Shown: positions 53,612 through 63,205 of the stretch, piece by piece
Numbering within the stretch: position 1 is the first letter of the stretch
Layout of the letters: each line of letters starts with the position of its first letter
Source: Paraburkholderia heleia NBRC 101817
GTDB taxonomy: Bacteria > Pseudomonadota > Gammaproteobacteria > Burkholderiales > Burkholderiaceae
Reading direction: 5' to 3'
DNA length: 64,000 bases
Assembly (NCBI RefSeq): GCF_000739775.1
Contig: NZ_BBJH01000002.1
Location: 1-64,000 of the forward strand
Made by a program: the position numbers and the translations under genes
The notes under the pieces: generated by a model
The model's database searches: none
The model's input: only the letters and a program-made list of their open reading frames with translations
Told to the model about the DNA's origin: nothing

Positions 53612-53679
53612 TGCGTTGCGCGCCCGCCGGAACGTTCGAGTCCGGCGCGGCGCGCACGCCCCGATGCAGTCACCCGCTC

Positions 53680-54600
53680 ATGCTGAATTTCATTGTCAAA
53701 CGCTCGCTGGGTCTGCTGCCGACGCTCCTGATCGTCGCGGTCCTGGTGTTCCTGTTCGTGCATCTGCTGCCGGGTGACCCGGCGCGCCTCGCGGCCGGTC
53801 CCGAAGCGGACGACGCCACGGTTGCGCTCGTGCGCGCCGATCTCGGCCTCGACCAGCCGCTGCCGCAGCAGTTTCTCCACTTCTTCGTGCGCATCGCTCA
53901 CGGCGATTTCGGTGTTTCGATGCGCAGCAAGCGCCCGGTCATCACCGAGATTGGCGAACGTTTCATGCCCACGTTGCTGCTCACGCTCACCAGCATGGTC
54001 TGGGCGGTGGTGTTCGGCATGGCGATCGGCATCGTCTCGGCCGTGTGGCGCAATCGCTGGCCCGACCGCATCGGTATGGCGCTGGCGGTGTCGGGCATTT
54101 CGTTTCCGGCTTTCGCGCTCGGCATGGCGCTCATGGAACTGTTTTCGGTGCACCTGGGCTGGCTGCCTGTGGTGAGCGACGGTTCGTGGCGCAGCTACGT
54201 GCTGCCGTCGGTGACGCTCGGTGCCGCCGTGGCCGCGGTGATGGCGCGCTTCACACGAGCCTCCTTCGTCGAGGTGCTCAACGAGGACTTTGTGCGCACG
54301 GCGCGCGCGAAGGGGGTGGCCGAACAATGGGTGGTGATCAGGCATTGCCTGCGCAACGCGATGATTCCCGTCGTCACGATGATGGGCCTGCAGTTCGGCT
54401 TCCTGCTGGGCGGCTCGATCGTCGTGGAGGTGGTGTTCAACTGGCCGGGCCTCGGGCGGCTGCTCGTCGATTCGGTTTCGATGCGCGATTACCCCGTGAT
54501 TCAGGCCGAAGTGCTGTTGTTCTCGCTCGAGTTCATCGTCATCAATCTGATCGTGGACGTGCTGTACGCGGTCATCAATCCGACCATTCGATTCAGGTGA
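53680..54600 (+). CDS. gsiC: Peptide ABC permease, GsiC-like
   Basis: A 306-residue DppB-family permease with six TM spans. The N-terminus [20 protein letters not shown] is diagnostic, and the EAA-type loop is [20 protein letters not shown]. Partner of the GsiD-like permease that starts eight bases later. Confidence 0.92.
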   Translation: MLNFIVKRSLGLLPTLLIVAVLVFLFVHLLPGDPARLAAGPEADDATVALVRADLGLDQPLPQQFLHFFVRIAHGDFGVSMRSKRPVITEIGERFMPTLLLTLTSMVWAVVFGMAIGIVSAVWRNRWPDRIGMALAVSGISFPAFALGMALMELFSVHLGWLPVVSDGSWRSYVLPSVTLGAAVAAVMARFTRASFVEVLNEDFVRTARAKGVAEQWVVIRHCLRNAMIPVVTMMGLQFGFLLGGSIVVEVVFNWPGLGRLLVDSVSMRDYPVIQAEVLLFSLEFIVINLIVDVLYAVINPTIRFR

Positions 54601-54607
54601 GCCCGCC

Positions 54608-55501
54608 ATGAGCACGACCCTAAACGTTGACGTACGCGCAGAGGACGAAGCGATCCGCACGCCGTGGCGCGAATTCTGGCGCAAGTTCCGCAAGCAGCCT
54701 GTCGCGCTCGGCGCAGGCGCTTTCGTGCTGCTGCTGGTGGCGATCGCGGTGTTCGCGCCGCATCTCGTGCCTTACGACCCGGAAAATTACTTCGACTACG
54801 ACTCGCTCAACGCGGGCCCATCGGCGGCCCACTGGTTCGGCGTGGACGCGCTGGGCCGCGATATTTTCAGCCGCATTCTCGCGGGCACGCGCATTTCGCT
54901 CGCGGCGGGCTTTCTTTCGGTGGCGCTGGGCGCGGTGGTCGGCACTTTCTTCGGCTTGCTCGCGGGCTACCATGAAGGATGGTGGGACCGCATCATCATG
55001 CGTGTGGCCGACGTGCTGTTCGCATTCCCAGGCATTCTTCTCGCCATCGGCGTGGTGGCGATCCTCGGCAACGGCATGATCAACGTGGTCTGTGCGGTGG
55101 CGGTGTTCAGCATTCCGGCGTTCGCGCGGCTCGTGCGCGGCAATACGCTCATGCTCAAGCACCTTACGTACGTCGAGGCCGCGCGCAGCATTGGCGCGTC
55201 GGACTGGACGATCATCATGCGGCATATTCTGCCAGGCACCGTGTCGTCGGTGATCGTGTATCTGACCATGCGTATCGGCACGTCGATCATCACGGCGGCG
55301 AGCCTGTCGTTCATCGGCCTCGGCGCGCAGCCTCCCACGCCGGAGTGGGGGGCCATGCTCAACGAGGCGCGCGCGGATATGGTGACGGCGCCGCATATCG
55401 CGCTGTTCCCGAGCCTCGCCATTTTCCTCACGGTGCTCGCGTTCAATCTGCTGGGCGACGGCTTGCGCGACGCGCTCGACCCGAAGCTGGACCGCGCATG
55501 A
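54608..55501 (+). CDS. gsiD: Peptide ABC permease, GsiD-like
   Basis: A 297-residue DppC-family permease. [20 protein letters not shown] begins the first TM, and [20 protein letters not shown] and [20 protein letters not shown] are family landmarks. Its stop overlaps the DmpA-like gene (ATGA), so transport and peptidase genes are translationally coupled. Confidence 0.92.
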   Translation: MSTTLNVDVRAEDEAIRTPWREFWRKFRKQPVALGAGAFVLLLVAIAVFAPHLVPYDPENYFDYDSLNAGPSAAHWFGVDALGRDIFSRILAGTRISLAAGFLSVALGAVVGTFFGLLAGYHEGWWDRIIMRVADVLFAFPGILLAIGVVAILGNGMINVVCAVAVFSIPAFARLVRGNTLMLKHLTYVEAARSIGASDWTIIMRHILPGTVSSVIVYLTMRIGTSIITAASLSFIGLGAQPPTPEWGAMLNEARADMVTAPHIALFPSLAIFLTVLAFNLLGDGLRDALDPKLDRA

Positions 55502-56574
55502 GCATCGATCGTGGAGAGGCCGCACCGCATGTCGGCACACTGGCGAGCGGCGCGACGGGAACGATTGCGGACGTGGGCGGCGTGCGTGTCGGACACTGCA
55601 CGCTCGACGCGGGCGATGTGCAAACAGGCGTGACCGTGCTGCTGCCGCATGCAGGCGACCTTTTTCGCGAGAAGGTGCCGGCGGGCGTTTGCGTGATCAA
55701 CGGATTCGGCAAGAGCATCGGGCTCATACAGCTCGAGGAGTTGGGCGTGCTCGAAACGCCGGTCGCGCTGAGCAACACGTTTGCGGCGGGCACACTCGCC
55801 CAGGCGCAGATCCGCGCGGCGCTCGCGGCGAATCCGCAAATCGGGCGCGGACTGCCGACCGTCAATCCACTCGTGTTCGAGTGCAACGACGGCTATCTGA
55901 ACGACATCCAGGCGCTGGCGGTTCAAGAGGAACACTATCTCGCGGCCTGTACGGCTGCGAGCGCCGACTTCGCTCGTGGCAGTGTAGGCGCGGGTCGCGG
56001 TATGTCGAGCTTCGACCTGAAGGGCGGCATTGGCACGGCGTCGCGCGTGGTGCACGCGGCGGGTGAGCCGTACACCGTGGGCGCGCTCGTACTGGCGAAC
56101 TTTGGCCGCTTGCCTATGCTGACGGTCAGCGGCGTGCCCGTGGGGCGCGAGCTTGCGGCGCGCGCGGCGTCGAACCGCGCGGCGCAGGAGTCCGAGAAGG
56201 GCTCGATCATCATGCTGATCGCCACGGACGCGCCGCTCGACGCGCGGCAGCTTCGGCGCGTGTCGATGCGCGCGGCGGCGGGTCTCGCGCGCACGGGGTC
56301 CGTTTATGGACACGGCAGCGGCGATATCGCCATGGCGTTCAGCACCGCATACACGTTGGCACACGACGCGCCGACCCACGCGTTGCCGCCCCTCCTCGCC
56401 GACTCGCAACTCGACCCGCTCTTTCAGGCAAGCGCCGATTGCGTCGAGCAGGCGATTCTCGACGCCTTGTGGCGTGCAGGCACCGTGCAGGGGCGCGATG
56501 GCCACGTGCGTCTCGCGCTGCGCGACGCGGTGCCCGATCTCGCCCATCTGCTTTCAGGCGGAGCACACGCGTGA
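55498..56574 (+). CDS. dmpA: DmpA/P1-family (S58) aminopeptidase
   Basis: A 358-residue self-processing peptidase. The predicted cleavage is Gly235-Ser236 in [17 protein letters not shown], making Ser236 the N-terminal nucleophile of the beta chain. [15 protein letters not shown] and [10 protein letters not shown] are family blocks. DmpA-type enzymes release N-terminal D- or L-residues, and the related BapA group hydrolyses beta-peptides. No signal peptide; a cytoplasmic partner for imported peptides. Confidence 0.9.
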   Translation: MSIDRGEAAPHVGTLASGATGTIADVGGVRVGHCTLDAGDVQTGVTVLLPHAGDLFREKVPAGVCVINGFGKSIGLIQLEELGVLETPVALSNTFAAGTLAQAQIRAALAANPQIGRGLPTVNPLVFECNDGYLNDIQALAVQEEHYLAACTAASADFARGSVGAGRGMSSFDLKGGIGTASRVVHAAGEPYTVGALVLANFGRLPMLTVSGVPVGRELAARAASNRAAQESEKGSIIMLIATDAPLDARQLRRVSMRAAAGLARTGSVYGHGSGDIAMAFSTAYTLAHDAPTHALPPLLADSQLDPLFQASADCVEQAILDALWRAGTVQGRDGHVRLALRDAVPDLAHLLSGGAHA

Positions 56575-57404
56575 AGGTCCTCGTTTCGGTCGACATCGAA
56601 GGCATCGGCGGCGTCTTCAATGTTCAGCAAACGCGCTCAGGAAACGCCGAGTACGAGCAGGCGCGCCGCTGGATGACGCTCGAAGCAAACGCGGCCGTGA
56701 CAGGCGCCTTCGCGGGCGGCGCGAGCGAAGTGTGGGTCAACGACTCGCATGGTGGCTTCAACAACCTGCTGCTCGACGAGATTGACGCGCGCGCACGCGT
56801 GATACTCGGCAAGCCGCGCACGCTGGGCATGATGGCGGGGCTCGAGCACCGGCCCGCGCTCGTCTTCATGATCGGCTATCACGCCATGGCGCAAAGCCGC
56901 GGCATGCTTGCCCACACCATCAACAGCTTTGCGTTCGCGCGCGTGCTTGTGGACGGCGTGGCAATGGGCGAGGCGGGACTCTATGGCGCGCTCGCGCAGG
57001 AATACGGCGCACGAGTGGCGCTCCTGAGCGGCGACGATGTGTTCGAAGGCGAAACGCGGCCCGCTTTTCCCGATGCGAAGTTCGTGGTGGTGAAGCGCGC
57101 CGGCGGTCACGCGAGCGGCGACCTGCTGACGCCCGCCGCAAGCCGCGAACGGGTACGCGACGCGGCGCGCGAAGCGGTCGGGCAGGTCGCACGCGATGGC
57201 GCGTGGTGGGACCGCGCGTGTGCCGCCCCGCGTGTGCGCACGTGCGAACTGCACACGCAGACCCCTGCGCTGGCTGATCTCTTTGCGCAGTGGCCGGATG
57301 TCGAGCGCGTGGCCGGCTGCGTGATCCGGTTTGCGGCGCCAACCGCCGAGTCCCTCGTGCGCACGCTCAATAGCTTGTCGGCGATGTCGGCGGTGCTGCG
57401 ATGA
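56571..57404 (+). CDS. dppA: D-aminopeptidase, DppA/M55 family
   Basis: A 277-residue zinc peptidase. The GTG at 56571 overlaps the previous stop (GTGA). Metal ligands D8 and E10 (VSVDIEGIGG), H60 (VNDSHGG), H104 (IGYHAM) and E134 (MGEAGLYG) match the binuclear zinc site of B. subtilis DppA almost position for position. Characterised members cleave D-Ala-D-Ala and other D-peptides. Last gene of the operon, followed by a strong hairpin. Confidence 0.92.
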   Translation: MKVLVSVDIEGIGGVFNVQQTRSGNAEYEQARRWMTLEANAAVTGAFAGGASEVWVNDSHGGFNNLLLDEIDARARVILGKPRTLGMMAGLEHRPALVFMIGYHAMAQSRGMLAHTINSFAFARVLVDGVAMGEAGLYGALAQEYGARVALLSGDDVFEGETRPAFPDAKFVVVKRAGGHASGDLLTPAASRERVRDAAREAVGQVARDGAWWDRACAAPRVRTCELHTQTPALADLFAQWPDVERVAGCVIRFAAPTAESLVRTLNSLSAMSAVLR

Positions 57405-57466
57405 TGAGATGGCCGTTGCCCCCTGCATTGTGCAACTAACTGTCAGTCGCACCACACGCCGCGCAA

Positions 57467-57493
57467 CGGATTGGCGGCTTTCCCGCCAATCCG
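57467..57493. terminator. Bidirectional terminator between the peptide operon and glgX
   Basis: CGGATTGGCGG (57467-57477) and CCGCCAATCCG (57483-57493) form a perfect 11-bp stem with a 5-base loop, centred in the 105-bp gap between convergent genes. It is the strongest hairpin in the window. No T-run on either side, so termination may rely on other factors. Confidence 0.65.
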
Positions 57494-57509
57494 CGAAAAA
57501 GCGTGCCGC

Positions 57510-59687
57510 TCATCCCGTGAGATCTTCCTCCAGGCGATCGAATACCCGCTGCGTCGCGCCGCGTGCGTGCAGTGCGAACAGCAGGAGGGAACGGCCCGTC
57601 ACCTGGTAGATATCGCCCGCTTCGAATTCGGGCAGTTCGTCGCGCACGGGCATGTTGGTATCGATGAGGCAGCTCCACTGATCGTTGCCCGGCACGGAAG
57701 GCAGCGTGAATTCCACCACGTCGTGATAGGCGTTGAGCACGATGAGCATGGTCGCATCCGAGGCGAGGCGCATGATGCCGCTCGTTTGCGAGCGTCCGTC
57801 GATCAGCATGCCGAAGCAACGCATGGCCGGATCGTTCCATTGCTCCTGGGCGAGGGGCACGCCGGAGGGCGAGAGCCATTCGACGTCGGTGACGTCGAGC
57901 GTGGCGTTGTGCTCGCCGATCAGAAACCGGTTGCGCCGCAGCACCGGCAGCGCATGGCGCAGCGCGGTGAGCTTGCGCACGAAGTCGGCGAGCGCGCGGC
58001 CCGTGTCGTCAATGCCCTCCCAGTCTACCCAGCTCACCTCGTTGTCCTGGCAATACGCATTGTTGTTGCCGCGCTGCGTGCGGCCGAACTCGTCGCCCGC
58101 GAGCAGCATCGGCGTGCCCTGCGAGAGCAGCAGCGTGGCGAGGAAGTTGCGCTTCTGGCGCTCGCGCCGCGCCCGGATCTCGGGGTCGTCGGTCGGGCCT
58201 TCCGCGCCGCAGTTCCACGAGAGATTGTCGCCGTGACCGTCGCGGTTCTCTTCGCCGTTGGCTTCGTTGTGACGCTCGTTGTACGAAACGAGATCGTTCA
58301 GCGTGAAGCCGTCGTGCGCGGTGACGAAGTTCACGCTCGACCATGGCCGCCGCCCGCGCCGGTTGAAGCTGTCACCCGAGGCGCACAGGCGCGTGGCGAG
58401 CTCGGGTGCCTTGCCCTCGTCGCCTTTCCACCAGGCGCGCGCGGTGTCGCGAAAGCGGTCGTTCCATTCCATCCAGCCGGGCGGGAATCCGCCCACCTGG
58501 TAGCCGCCCGGTCCGCAATCCCAGGGCTCGGCAATGAGCTTCACGCTCGCGAGTATCGGGTCCTGGCGGCAGCTGTCGAGAAAGCCGCCGCCTTCGTCGA
58601 AGCCGTAGGGCTCGCGTCCGAGGATCGTCGCGAGGTCGAAGCGAAAACCATCGACGCCCATTTCCAGCACCCAGTAGCGCAGGCTGTCCGTGACCATCTG
58701 CAGCACGCGCGGGTGAGAGAGATTGAGCGTATTGCCCGTGCCGGTGTCGTTGATGTAATAGCGCTTGTCTTCGGGTAGCCGGTAGTACGAAGCATTGTCG
58801 ATTCCGCGAAACGAGAGCGTCGGGCCCAGTTCGCTGCCTTCGGCCGTGTGGTTGTAAACCACGTCGAGTATGACTTCGAGACCCGCCTGGTGCAGGCGGT
58901 CTACCATGTTCTTGAACTCGTCGATCGAGCCGTGCGCGCCCACCGAGTAGCGCGGGTCCGGCGCGAAGAAGCCGATGGTGTTGTAGCCCCAGTAGTTCGT
59001 GAGGCCGCGTTCGAGCAGGTGCGAGTCGTTGAGGAACGTGTGGATCGGCAGTAGCTCCACGGATGTCACGCCAAGTCCGCGGATATATTCGAGCACCGGC
59101 GTTTGCGCGAGCCCGGCGAAGGTGCCGCGCTCGTCGGGGGGCACGTCGGGATGGCGGATCGTGAAGCCGCGCACGTGTGTTTCGTAGATGATCGTGCGCT
59201 CGCGCGGCACCCGCTCGCGCATCGGGTGGTGCCAGGTAAAGCCCTGATCGACCACGCGGCAGCGCGGCACATAACGCGCGCTGTCTCGCGAGTCGAACGA
59301 AAGATCGCCGTCGGGACTGCCGATCGTGTAGCCGAACACGGCGGGATGCCAGCGCAGCGCGCCCACGTGCGCCTTCGCGTAGGGATCGAGCAGCAGCTTG
59401 TGCGGATTGAAGCGATGGCCCGCCTGCGGCTCGTACGGTCCATGCACGCGGTACCCATAGATCGCACCCGGCTCGAGGTCGGGCAGATAGACGTGCCAGA
59501 CCTCGTCGGTGTACTCGGGCAACGCGATGCGCTCGAGTTCGCGCAGGCCGTTCTTGTCGAACAGACACAACTCGACCTTCGTAGCGTTCGCTGAGAAGAG
59601 CGCGAAGTTCACGCCGCGGCCGTTCCAGGTGGCGCCGAGCGGGAACGGCTGTCCTTCTACGATGCGGGTAGCGGTTTTCTTCTTCAT
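57510..59687 (-). CDS. glgX: Glycogen debranching enzyme GlgX
   Basis: A 725-residue GH13 isoamylase-type enzyme that cuts alpha-1,6 branches of limit-dextrinised glycogen. An N-terminal CBM48 domain (GQPFPLGATWNGRGVNFALF) precedes the TIM barrel. Catalytic residues lie in DGFRFDLATILG (nucleophile Asp), KLIAEPWDCG (acid/base Glu) and VTAHDGFTLNDL (Asp). The start MKKKTATRIVEG at 59687 is chosen by family alignment of the CBM; ribosome site weak. No other glycogen genes are within the window. Confidence 0.93.
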   Translation of the reverse strand: MKKKTATRIVEGQPFPLGATWNGRGVNFALFSANATKVELCLFDKNGLRELERIALPEYTDEVWHVYLPDLEPGAIYGYRVHGPYEPQAGHRFNPHKLLLDPYAKAHVGALRWHPAVFGYTIGSPDGDLSFDSRDSARYVPRCRVVDQGFTWHHPMRERVPRERTIIYETHVRGFTIRHPDVPPDERGTFAGLAQTPVLEYIRGLGVTSVELLPIHTFLNDSHLLERGLTNYWGYNTIGFFAPDPRYSVGAHGSIDEFKNMVDRLHQAGLEVILDVVYNHTAEGSELGPTLSFRGIDNASYYRLPEDKRYYINDTGTGNTLNLSHPRVLQMVTDSLRYWVLEMGVDGFRFDLATILGREPYGFDEGGGFLDSCRQDPILASVKLIAEPWDCGPGGYQVGGFPPGWMEWNDRFRDTARAWWKGDEGKAPELATRLCASGDSFNRRGRRPWSSVNFVTAHDGFTLNDLVSYNERHNEANGEENRDGHGDNLSWNCGAEGPTDDPEIRARRERQKRNFLATLLLSQGTPMLLAGDEFGRTQRGNNNAYCQDNEVSWVDWEGIDDTGRALADFVRKLTALRHALPVLRRNRFLIGEHNATLDVTDVEWLSPSGVPLAQEQWNDPAMRCFGMLIDGRSQTSGIMRLASDATMLIVLNAYHDVVEFTLPSVPGNDQWSCLIDTNMPVRDELPEFEAGDIYQVTGRSLLLFALHARGATQRVFDRLEEDLTG

Positions 59688-59918
59688 GGGCTGTGGTCGG
59701 TTGGGGACGCGATGGGGCGCGTCTCCAACGGCGTTGCGCGCCAGGGCGGGGGCTTGAATCAAGCAAGGTTTGGGCCTGAAAGGCCCGGCGCAGGGGAAGG
59801 ACGAGGGGAGAGGGGCCGGATGCGCGGGGCACCGCGGTGGTGCGCGCTGCGGGCGTGTAGCTTTGGCGCAGCGCGTGCACGGATTTACCGATTTACTTCA
59901 TGACTTCGCGTGCGCCGT

Positions 59919-60242
59919 CTATTTCACGGTTTGCACGACTTCGAAGCCTTCGAACTCAGGATGGCTCAAGTAGACTGGACGGTTTGCACCGCCCGCATTG
60001 CCCGCGTTTCGATGCGCCGCGCGAAATGCGTCGGAGCGCGTCCAGTCTTCGAAGTGCGCGTGGCTCGCCCAGATCGTGTGGCTCGCATAGAGCACGTGGT
60101 CTTCGCGCTGCGGGCCTTTGAGCAGATGAAACTCGATGAAGCCGGGCACTTGCCTCAAGTGTGTGTCGCGCGTGGCCCAGACTTCCTCGAATGCGGCCTC
60201 GGAGCCCGGCGCGACCTTGAAGCGGTTCATGGCGATATACAT
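59919..60242 (-). CDS. Antibiotic biosynthesis monooxygenase (ABM)-domain protein
   Basis: A 107-residue dimeric alpha-beta-barrel protein. MYIAMNRFKVAPGSEAAFEE and FIEFHLLKGPQREDHVLYAS are typical of ABM-fold heme-degrading monooxygenase-like proteins (HmoB/IsdG relatives). No cofactor-binding residue can be assigned. The 231-bp gap to glgX shows nothing clear. Confidence 0.83.
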   Translation of the reverse strand: MYIAMNRFKVAPGSEAAFEEVWATRDTHLRQVPGFIEFHLLKGPQREDHVLYASHTIWASHAHFEDWTRSDAFRAAHRNAGNAGGANRPVYLSHPEFEGFEVVQTVK

Positions 60243-60280
60243 GCAGCGTTCCTCTTCGCGTACGGAAAATCGATATGCGG

Positions 60281-60306
60281 GGCGGCGGGTGACTGCGCCC
60301 GCCGCC
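60281..60306 (-). repeat. GC-rich hairpin between the osmoprotectant and ABM genes
   Basis: GGCGGCGGG (60281-60289) and CCCGCCGCC (60298-60306) form a 9-bp stem with an 8-base loop. It lies downstream of the transporter operon and just upstream of the ABM start. It could end the transporter transcript or sit in the ABM leader. No T-run. Confidence 0.35.
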
Positions 60307-60451
60307 GCTTCGAATTCCGATTATAAGAGGCCGTGAAAATGCTCGCGCCATGCCAGGCCCTCGGCATCAGTCCGCGCGGAACACCTGCACGGTGGTCTGG
60401 AACGGGAGGGCGCTGACGCGTTCCGGCGCGCGTTCTGGCATGACCCGCCGT

Positions 60452-61621
60452 TCACGCAGTCGCAGCCGCCGGCCGCAGCGCCGCGCTCGGCGGCTGTCCG
60501 GTCTGCTGCCGCGAGCGGCCCGAACTCAGATAGTCGGCGATCGAATCCTGCGTGATCTCGCCCACGTAGGCGCCCTCGGCGTCGAGCACCGGCATCCACG
60601 AGGCACGGAACTGATACATCTTCGAGAGCACGATGCGCAGGTTGTCATCGACGGAAACCGTCGCGGGGAAGGGCGTGATGCGATCGCCGCACACGCCTTC
60701 GGCCCCGCGCGCGGCGCGGCGCGCCACGAAGCCGAGCGCATGCTGTGCGTCGTCGAGCACGGTGAGGTAGCGCGAATCGCTTTCGTCCATCGCGGCGAAC
60801 GCGTGCGAGAGCGGCGTTTCGGCGCGCGCGGTCTCGGGCTGCGTGGCGGCGTCGCCGGCCTTCACGAGCAAGAGGCGCTTGAGCGTACTGTCCTGGCCCA
60901 CGAACTGCGCGACGAAGTCGTCATGCGGGCGCGCGAGCAGCGTATCGGGATGGTCGTACTGCACGAGCCTGCCGCGCCGGAACACCGCGATGCGGTCGCC
61001 CAGCTTGATCGCCTCGTCGATATCGTGGCTCACCATGATGACGGTCTTCTTCAGTTGCCGCTGCATCTGGAAGAACTCGTTCTGGATCGTCTCGCGATTG
61101 ATCGGATCGACCGCGCCGAACGGCTCGTCCATGAGCAGCACGGGCGGGTCGGCGGCCAGCGCGCGAATCACGCCGATACGCTGCTGCTGACCGCCCGAAA
61201 GCTCGCGCGGATAGCGCTTCAAATACAGCTTCGGGTCGAGCGCGACCATCGACATCAGTTCCGCCGCGCGCTCGGCGCAGCGCTTCTTGTCCCAGCCGAG
61301 CAGGCGCGGCACGACCGTGATGTTCTCCTCGATGGTCATGTTCGGAAAGAGACCGATCTGCTGGATCACATAGCCGATGTGGCGGCGCAGATCCACTTCG
61401 TTCAGGCCCGTGGTGTCCTCGCCGTTGATGAGCACGCGGCCCGAAGTCGGCTCGATCAGCCGGTTGATCATCTTGAGCGTGGTGGTCTTGCCGCAGCCCG
61501 ACGGGCCAAGGAAAACGCAGATCTCGCCTTCGGCCACCGAAAGGCTCACCGAGTCGACGGCGCGCACGGTCTGGCCGCCTTTCTGCGTGAAAGTCTTCGT
61601 GAGTTGGTCGAGTTCGATCAT
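60452..61621 (-). CDS. Osmoprotectant ABC transporter ATPase with CBS domains (OpuCA/YehX-like)
   Basis: A 389-residue ATPase. Walker A is GPSGCGKTT, the Q-loop YVIQQIGLFPNM, signature LSGGQQQRIG and Walker B VLLMDEPFGAVDP. The C-terminal part (about 270-370) is a tandem CBS module, the ionic-strength/nucleotide sensor of glycine-betaine transporters. Its start overlaps the permease stop (ATGA). Last gene of the four-gene operon. Confidence 0.9.
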   Translation of the reverse strand: MIELDQLTKTFTQKGGQTVRAVDSVSLSVAEGEICVFLGPSGCGKTTTLKMINRLIEPTSGRVLINGEDTTGLNEVDLRRHIGYVIQQIGLFPNMTIEENITVVPRLLGWDKKRCAERAAELMSMVALDPKLYLKRYPRELSGGQQQRIGVIRALAADPPVLLMDEPFGAVDPINRETIQNEFFQMQRQLKKTVIMVSHDIDEAIKLGDRIAVFRRGRLVQYDHPDTLLARPHDDFVAQFVGQDSTLKRLLLVKAGDAATQPETARAETPLSHAFAAMDESDSRYLTVLDDAQHALGFVARRAARGAEGVCGDRITPFPATVSVDDNLRIVLSKMYQFRASWMPVLDAEGAYVGEITQDSIADYLSSGRSRQQTGQPPSAALRPAAATA

Positions 61622-62271
61622 GTCTTCTGTACTCCTTTCGGTGTCAATGCGCGCTGCAGTATCTGCAACAACAGGTCGGCGACGATCGCGAGCGCGCTCA
61701 CGAGCACGGCGCCCACGAGCAGTTTCATCATGCTGCTCTGGCCGATGGCGCGAATGATCAGCGTCCCGAGGCCGCCCGCGCCGATCACGGCGGCAATCGT
61801 CATCACGCCGATGTTCATCACGACCGCCGTGCGCACGCCCGCGAGAATCACAGGCACAGCGAGCGGTAGCTCGACAAGACGCAGTCGCTGCCACGACGTC
61901 ATGCCAATACCGGTGCCGGCTTCCTTGATGCCCGCGTCCACGTTGCGCAGCGCGAGGTGGGTGTTGCGCATGATGGGCAGCAGCGAGTAGAGAAACACCG
62001 CCGTGATGGCGGGCACGGCGCCGATGCCCTGGCCGAAGCGCGAAAACACCGGAATCATCAGGCCGAACAGCGCGATGGAGGGCAGCGTGAGGATGATGGT
62101 CGCCAGTCCCAGCAGCGGCGCCGCGAGCCAGTCGTGGCGGCTGATGAGCACGCCGAGCGGCACGCCCGCAACGATCGCGCAGCCCACGGCGATGCCCACG
62201 AGATAGAGATGCTGGAGCGTGAGCTGCAGCAGTTCGGGCCAGCTCGAAGCGAGGTAGTCGAATACGTTCAT
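61618..62271 (-). CDS. Osmoprotectant ABC transporter permease
   Basis: A 217-residue OpuCB/YehY-like permease with five to six TM spans. The start at 62271 follows GGAGG at five bases. The coupling region contains GIKEAGTGIGMTSWQRLRLV. One of two paralogous permeases flanking the binding-protein gene. Confidence 0.9.
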   Translation of the reverse strand: MNVFDYLASSWPELLQLTLQHLYLVGIAVGCAIVAGVPLGVLISRHDWLAAPLLGLATIILTLPSIALFGLMIPVFSRFGQGIGAVPAITAVFLYSLLPIMRNTHLALRNVDAGIKEAGTGIGMTSWQRLRLVELPLAVPVILAGVRTAVVMNIGVMTIAAVIGAGGLGTLIIRAIGQSSMMKLLVGAVLVSALAIVADLLLQILQRALTPKGVQKT

Positions 62272-62281
62272 GGGGCCTCCA

Positions 62282-63205
62282 TCAAGGGAGCGCATGCGTG
62301 CGCAGGAACTCCGCCGCCACTTGCCGGGCGGGCTTGCCGTCGAGATCGACGGCCTTGTTCATGTCTTGCATCACGTCGTTGTTGAGGGCGGCGGAAAGCG
62401 CGTTGAGCTGCGCGGCCAGTTTGGGATTGCGCTCCAGCACTGCCTTGCGCACCACGGGCGTGGCGTTGTAGGGCGGGAAGAAGTGCTTGTCGTCTTCGAG
62501 CGGCACGATGCCGAAGCCTTTCACGCGGCCATCGGTCGTGTAGACGAGGCCGATCTTCAACTGATCGTTATGCAGCGCCGTGTAGACGAGGCCGGGGTCC
62601 ATCTGCTTCATTTGCGAGCGGTGAAAGCGCATGTCGTAGGTGGCGAGCAGGGGCTTGAGGCCATCCGGACGATTCGCGAACTCGGCATCCATGCCGAACA
62701 GGTAGCGCTCCGCGTCGGGGTCCGTCTTCAACCTTTGCGCAAGCTGCGAGACGGTGGTGATGCCGGTTTGCCCGGCGAATTTGCCTGGCAGGCCTAATGC
62801 ATACGTGTCGTTGAGCGGCGAGGCATTGAGCCAGACGAGGCCGCGCGGCGCATCGAGCGCCTTCACGCGCTCGTACATCGCCTCAGGCGAAAGCTTTTCC
62901 GTCAGCTTGTCGTAGACGAGTGCCGCCGTGCCCGTGTAGTCCCAGACGAGGTCGAACTGGCCGTTCTCCAGGGCGCTGCGCATGAGCGTGCTGCCGAGTC
63001 CGGAACGCACCTCCACGGTATAGCCGCGCGAACGCAGATATTGCGCGGTGACTTCGGCGAGCACGTATTGCTCGGTGAAGTTCTTCGCGCCCAGTACGAG
63101 CTTGGGCTGCGCGAGTGCGGGCATGGCGGCAGCAACGAGCAACGTGCCGATCAGGCAGGCCTTAACGAAGCGGCGCAGGCACTTCAAGGGTGACGCGAGC
63201 ATCAT
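62282..63205 (-). CDS. Osmoprotectant (quaternary amine)-binding protein
   Basis: A 307-residue OpuAC/OsmF-like binding protein. The signal peptide ends near ALA-QP. The mature start LVLGAKNFTEQYVLAEVTAQ and QFDLVWDYTGTA are family blocks. The overlap with the upstream permease stop (ATGA) supports the start at 63205. Ligand expected to be glycine betaine, choline or carnitine. Confidence 0.9.
   Translation of the reverse strand: MMLASPLKCLRRFVKACLIGTLLVAAAMPALAQPKLVLGAKNFTEQYVLAEVTAQYLRSRGYTVEVRSGLGSTLMRSALENGQFDLVWDYTGTAALVYDKLTEKLSPEAMYERVKALDAPRGLVWLNASPLNDTYALGLPGKFAGQTGITTVSQLAQRLKTDPDAERYLFGMDAEFANRPDGLKPLLATYDMRFHRSQMKQMDPGLVYTALHNDQLKIGLVYTTDGRVKGFGIVPLEDDKHFFPPYNATPVVRKAVLERNPKLAAQLNALSAALNNDVMQDMNKAVDLDGKPARQVAAEFLRTHALP

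Noticed and set aside
60321..60599. Frame extending over the start of the 60.3-60.6 kb gap
   Set aside because: Out-of-frame shadow of the ATPase C-terminus; no independent coding signal in the gap.
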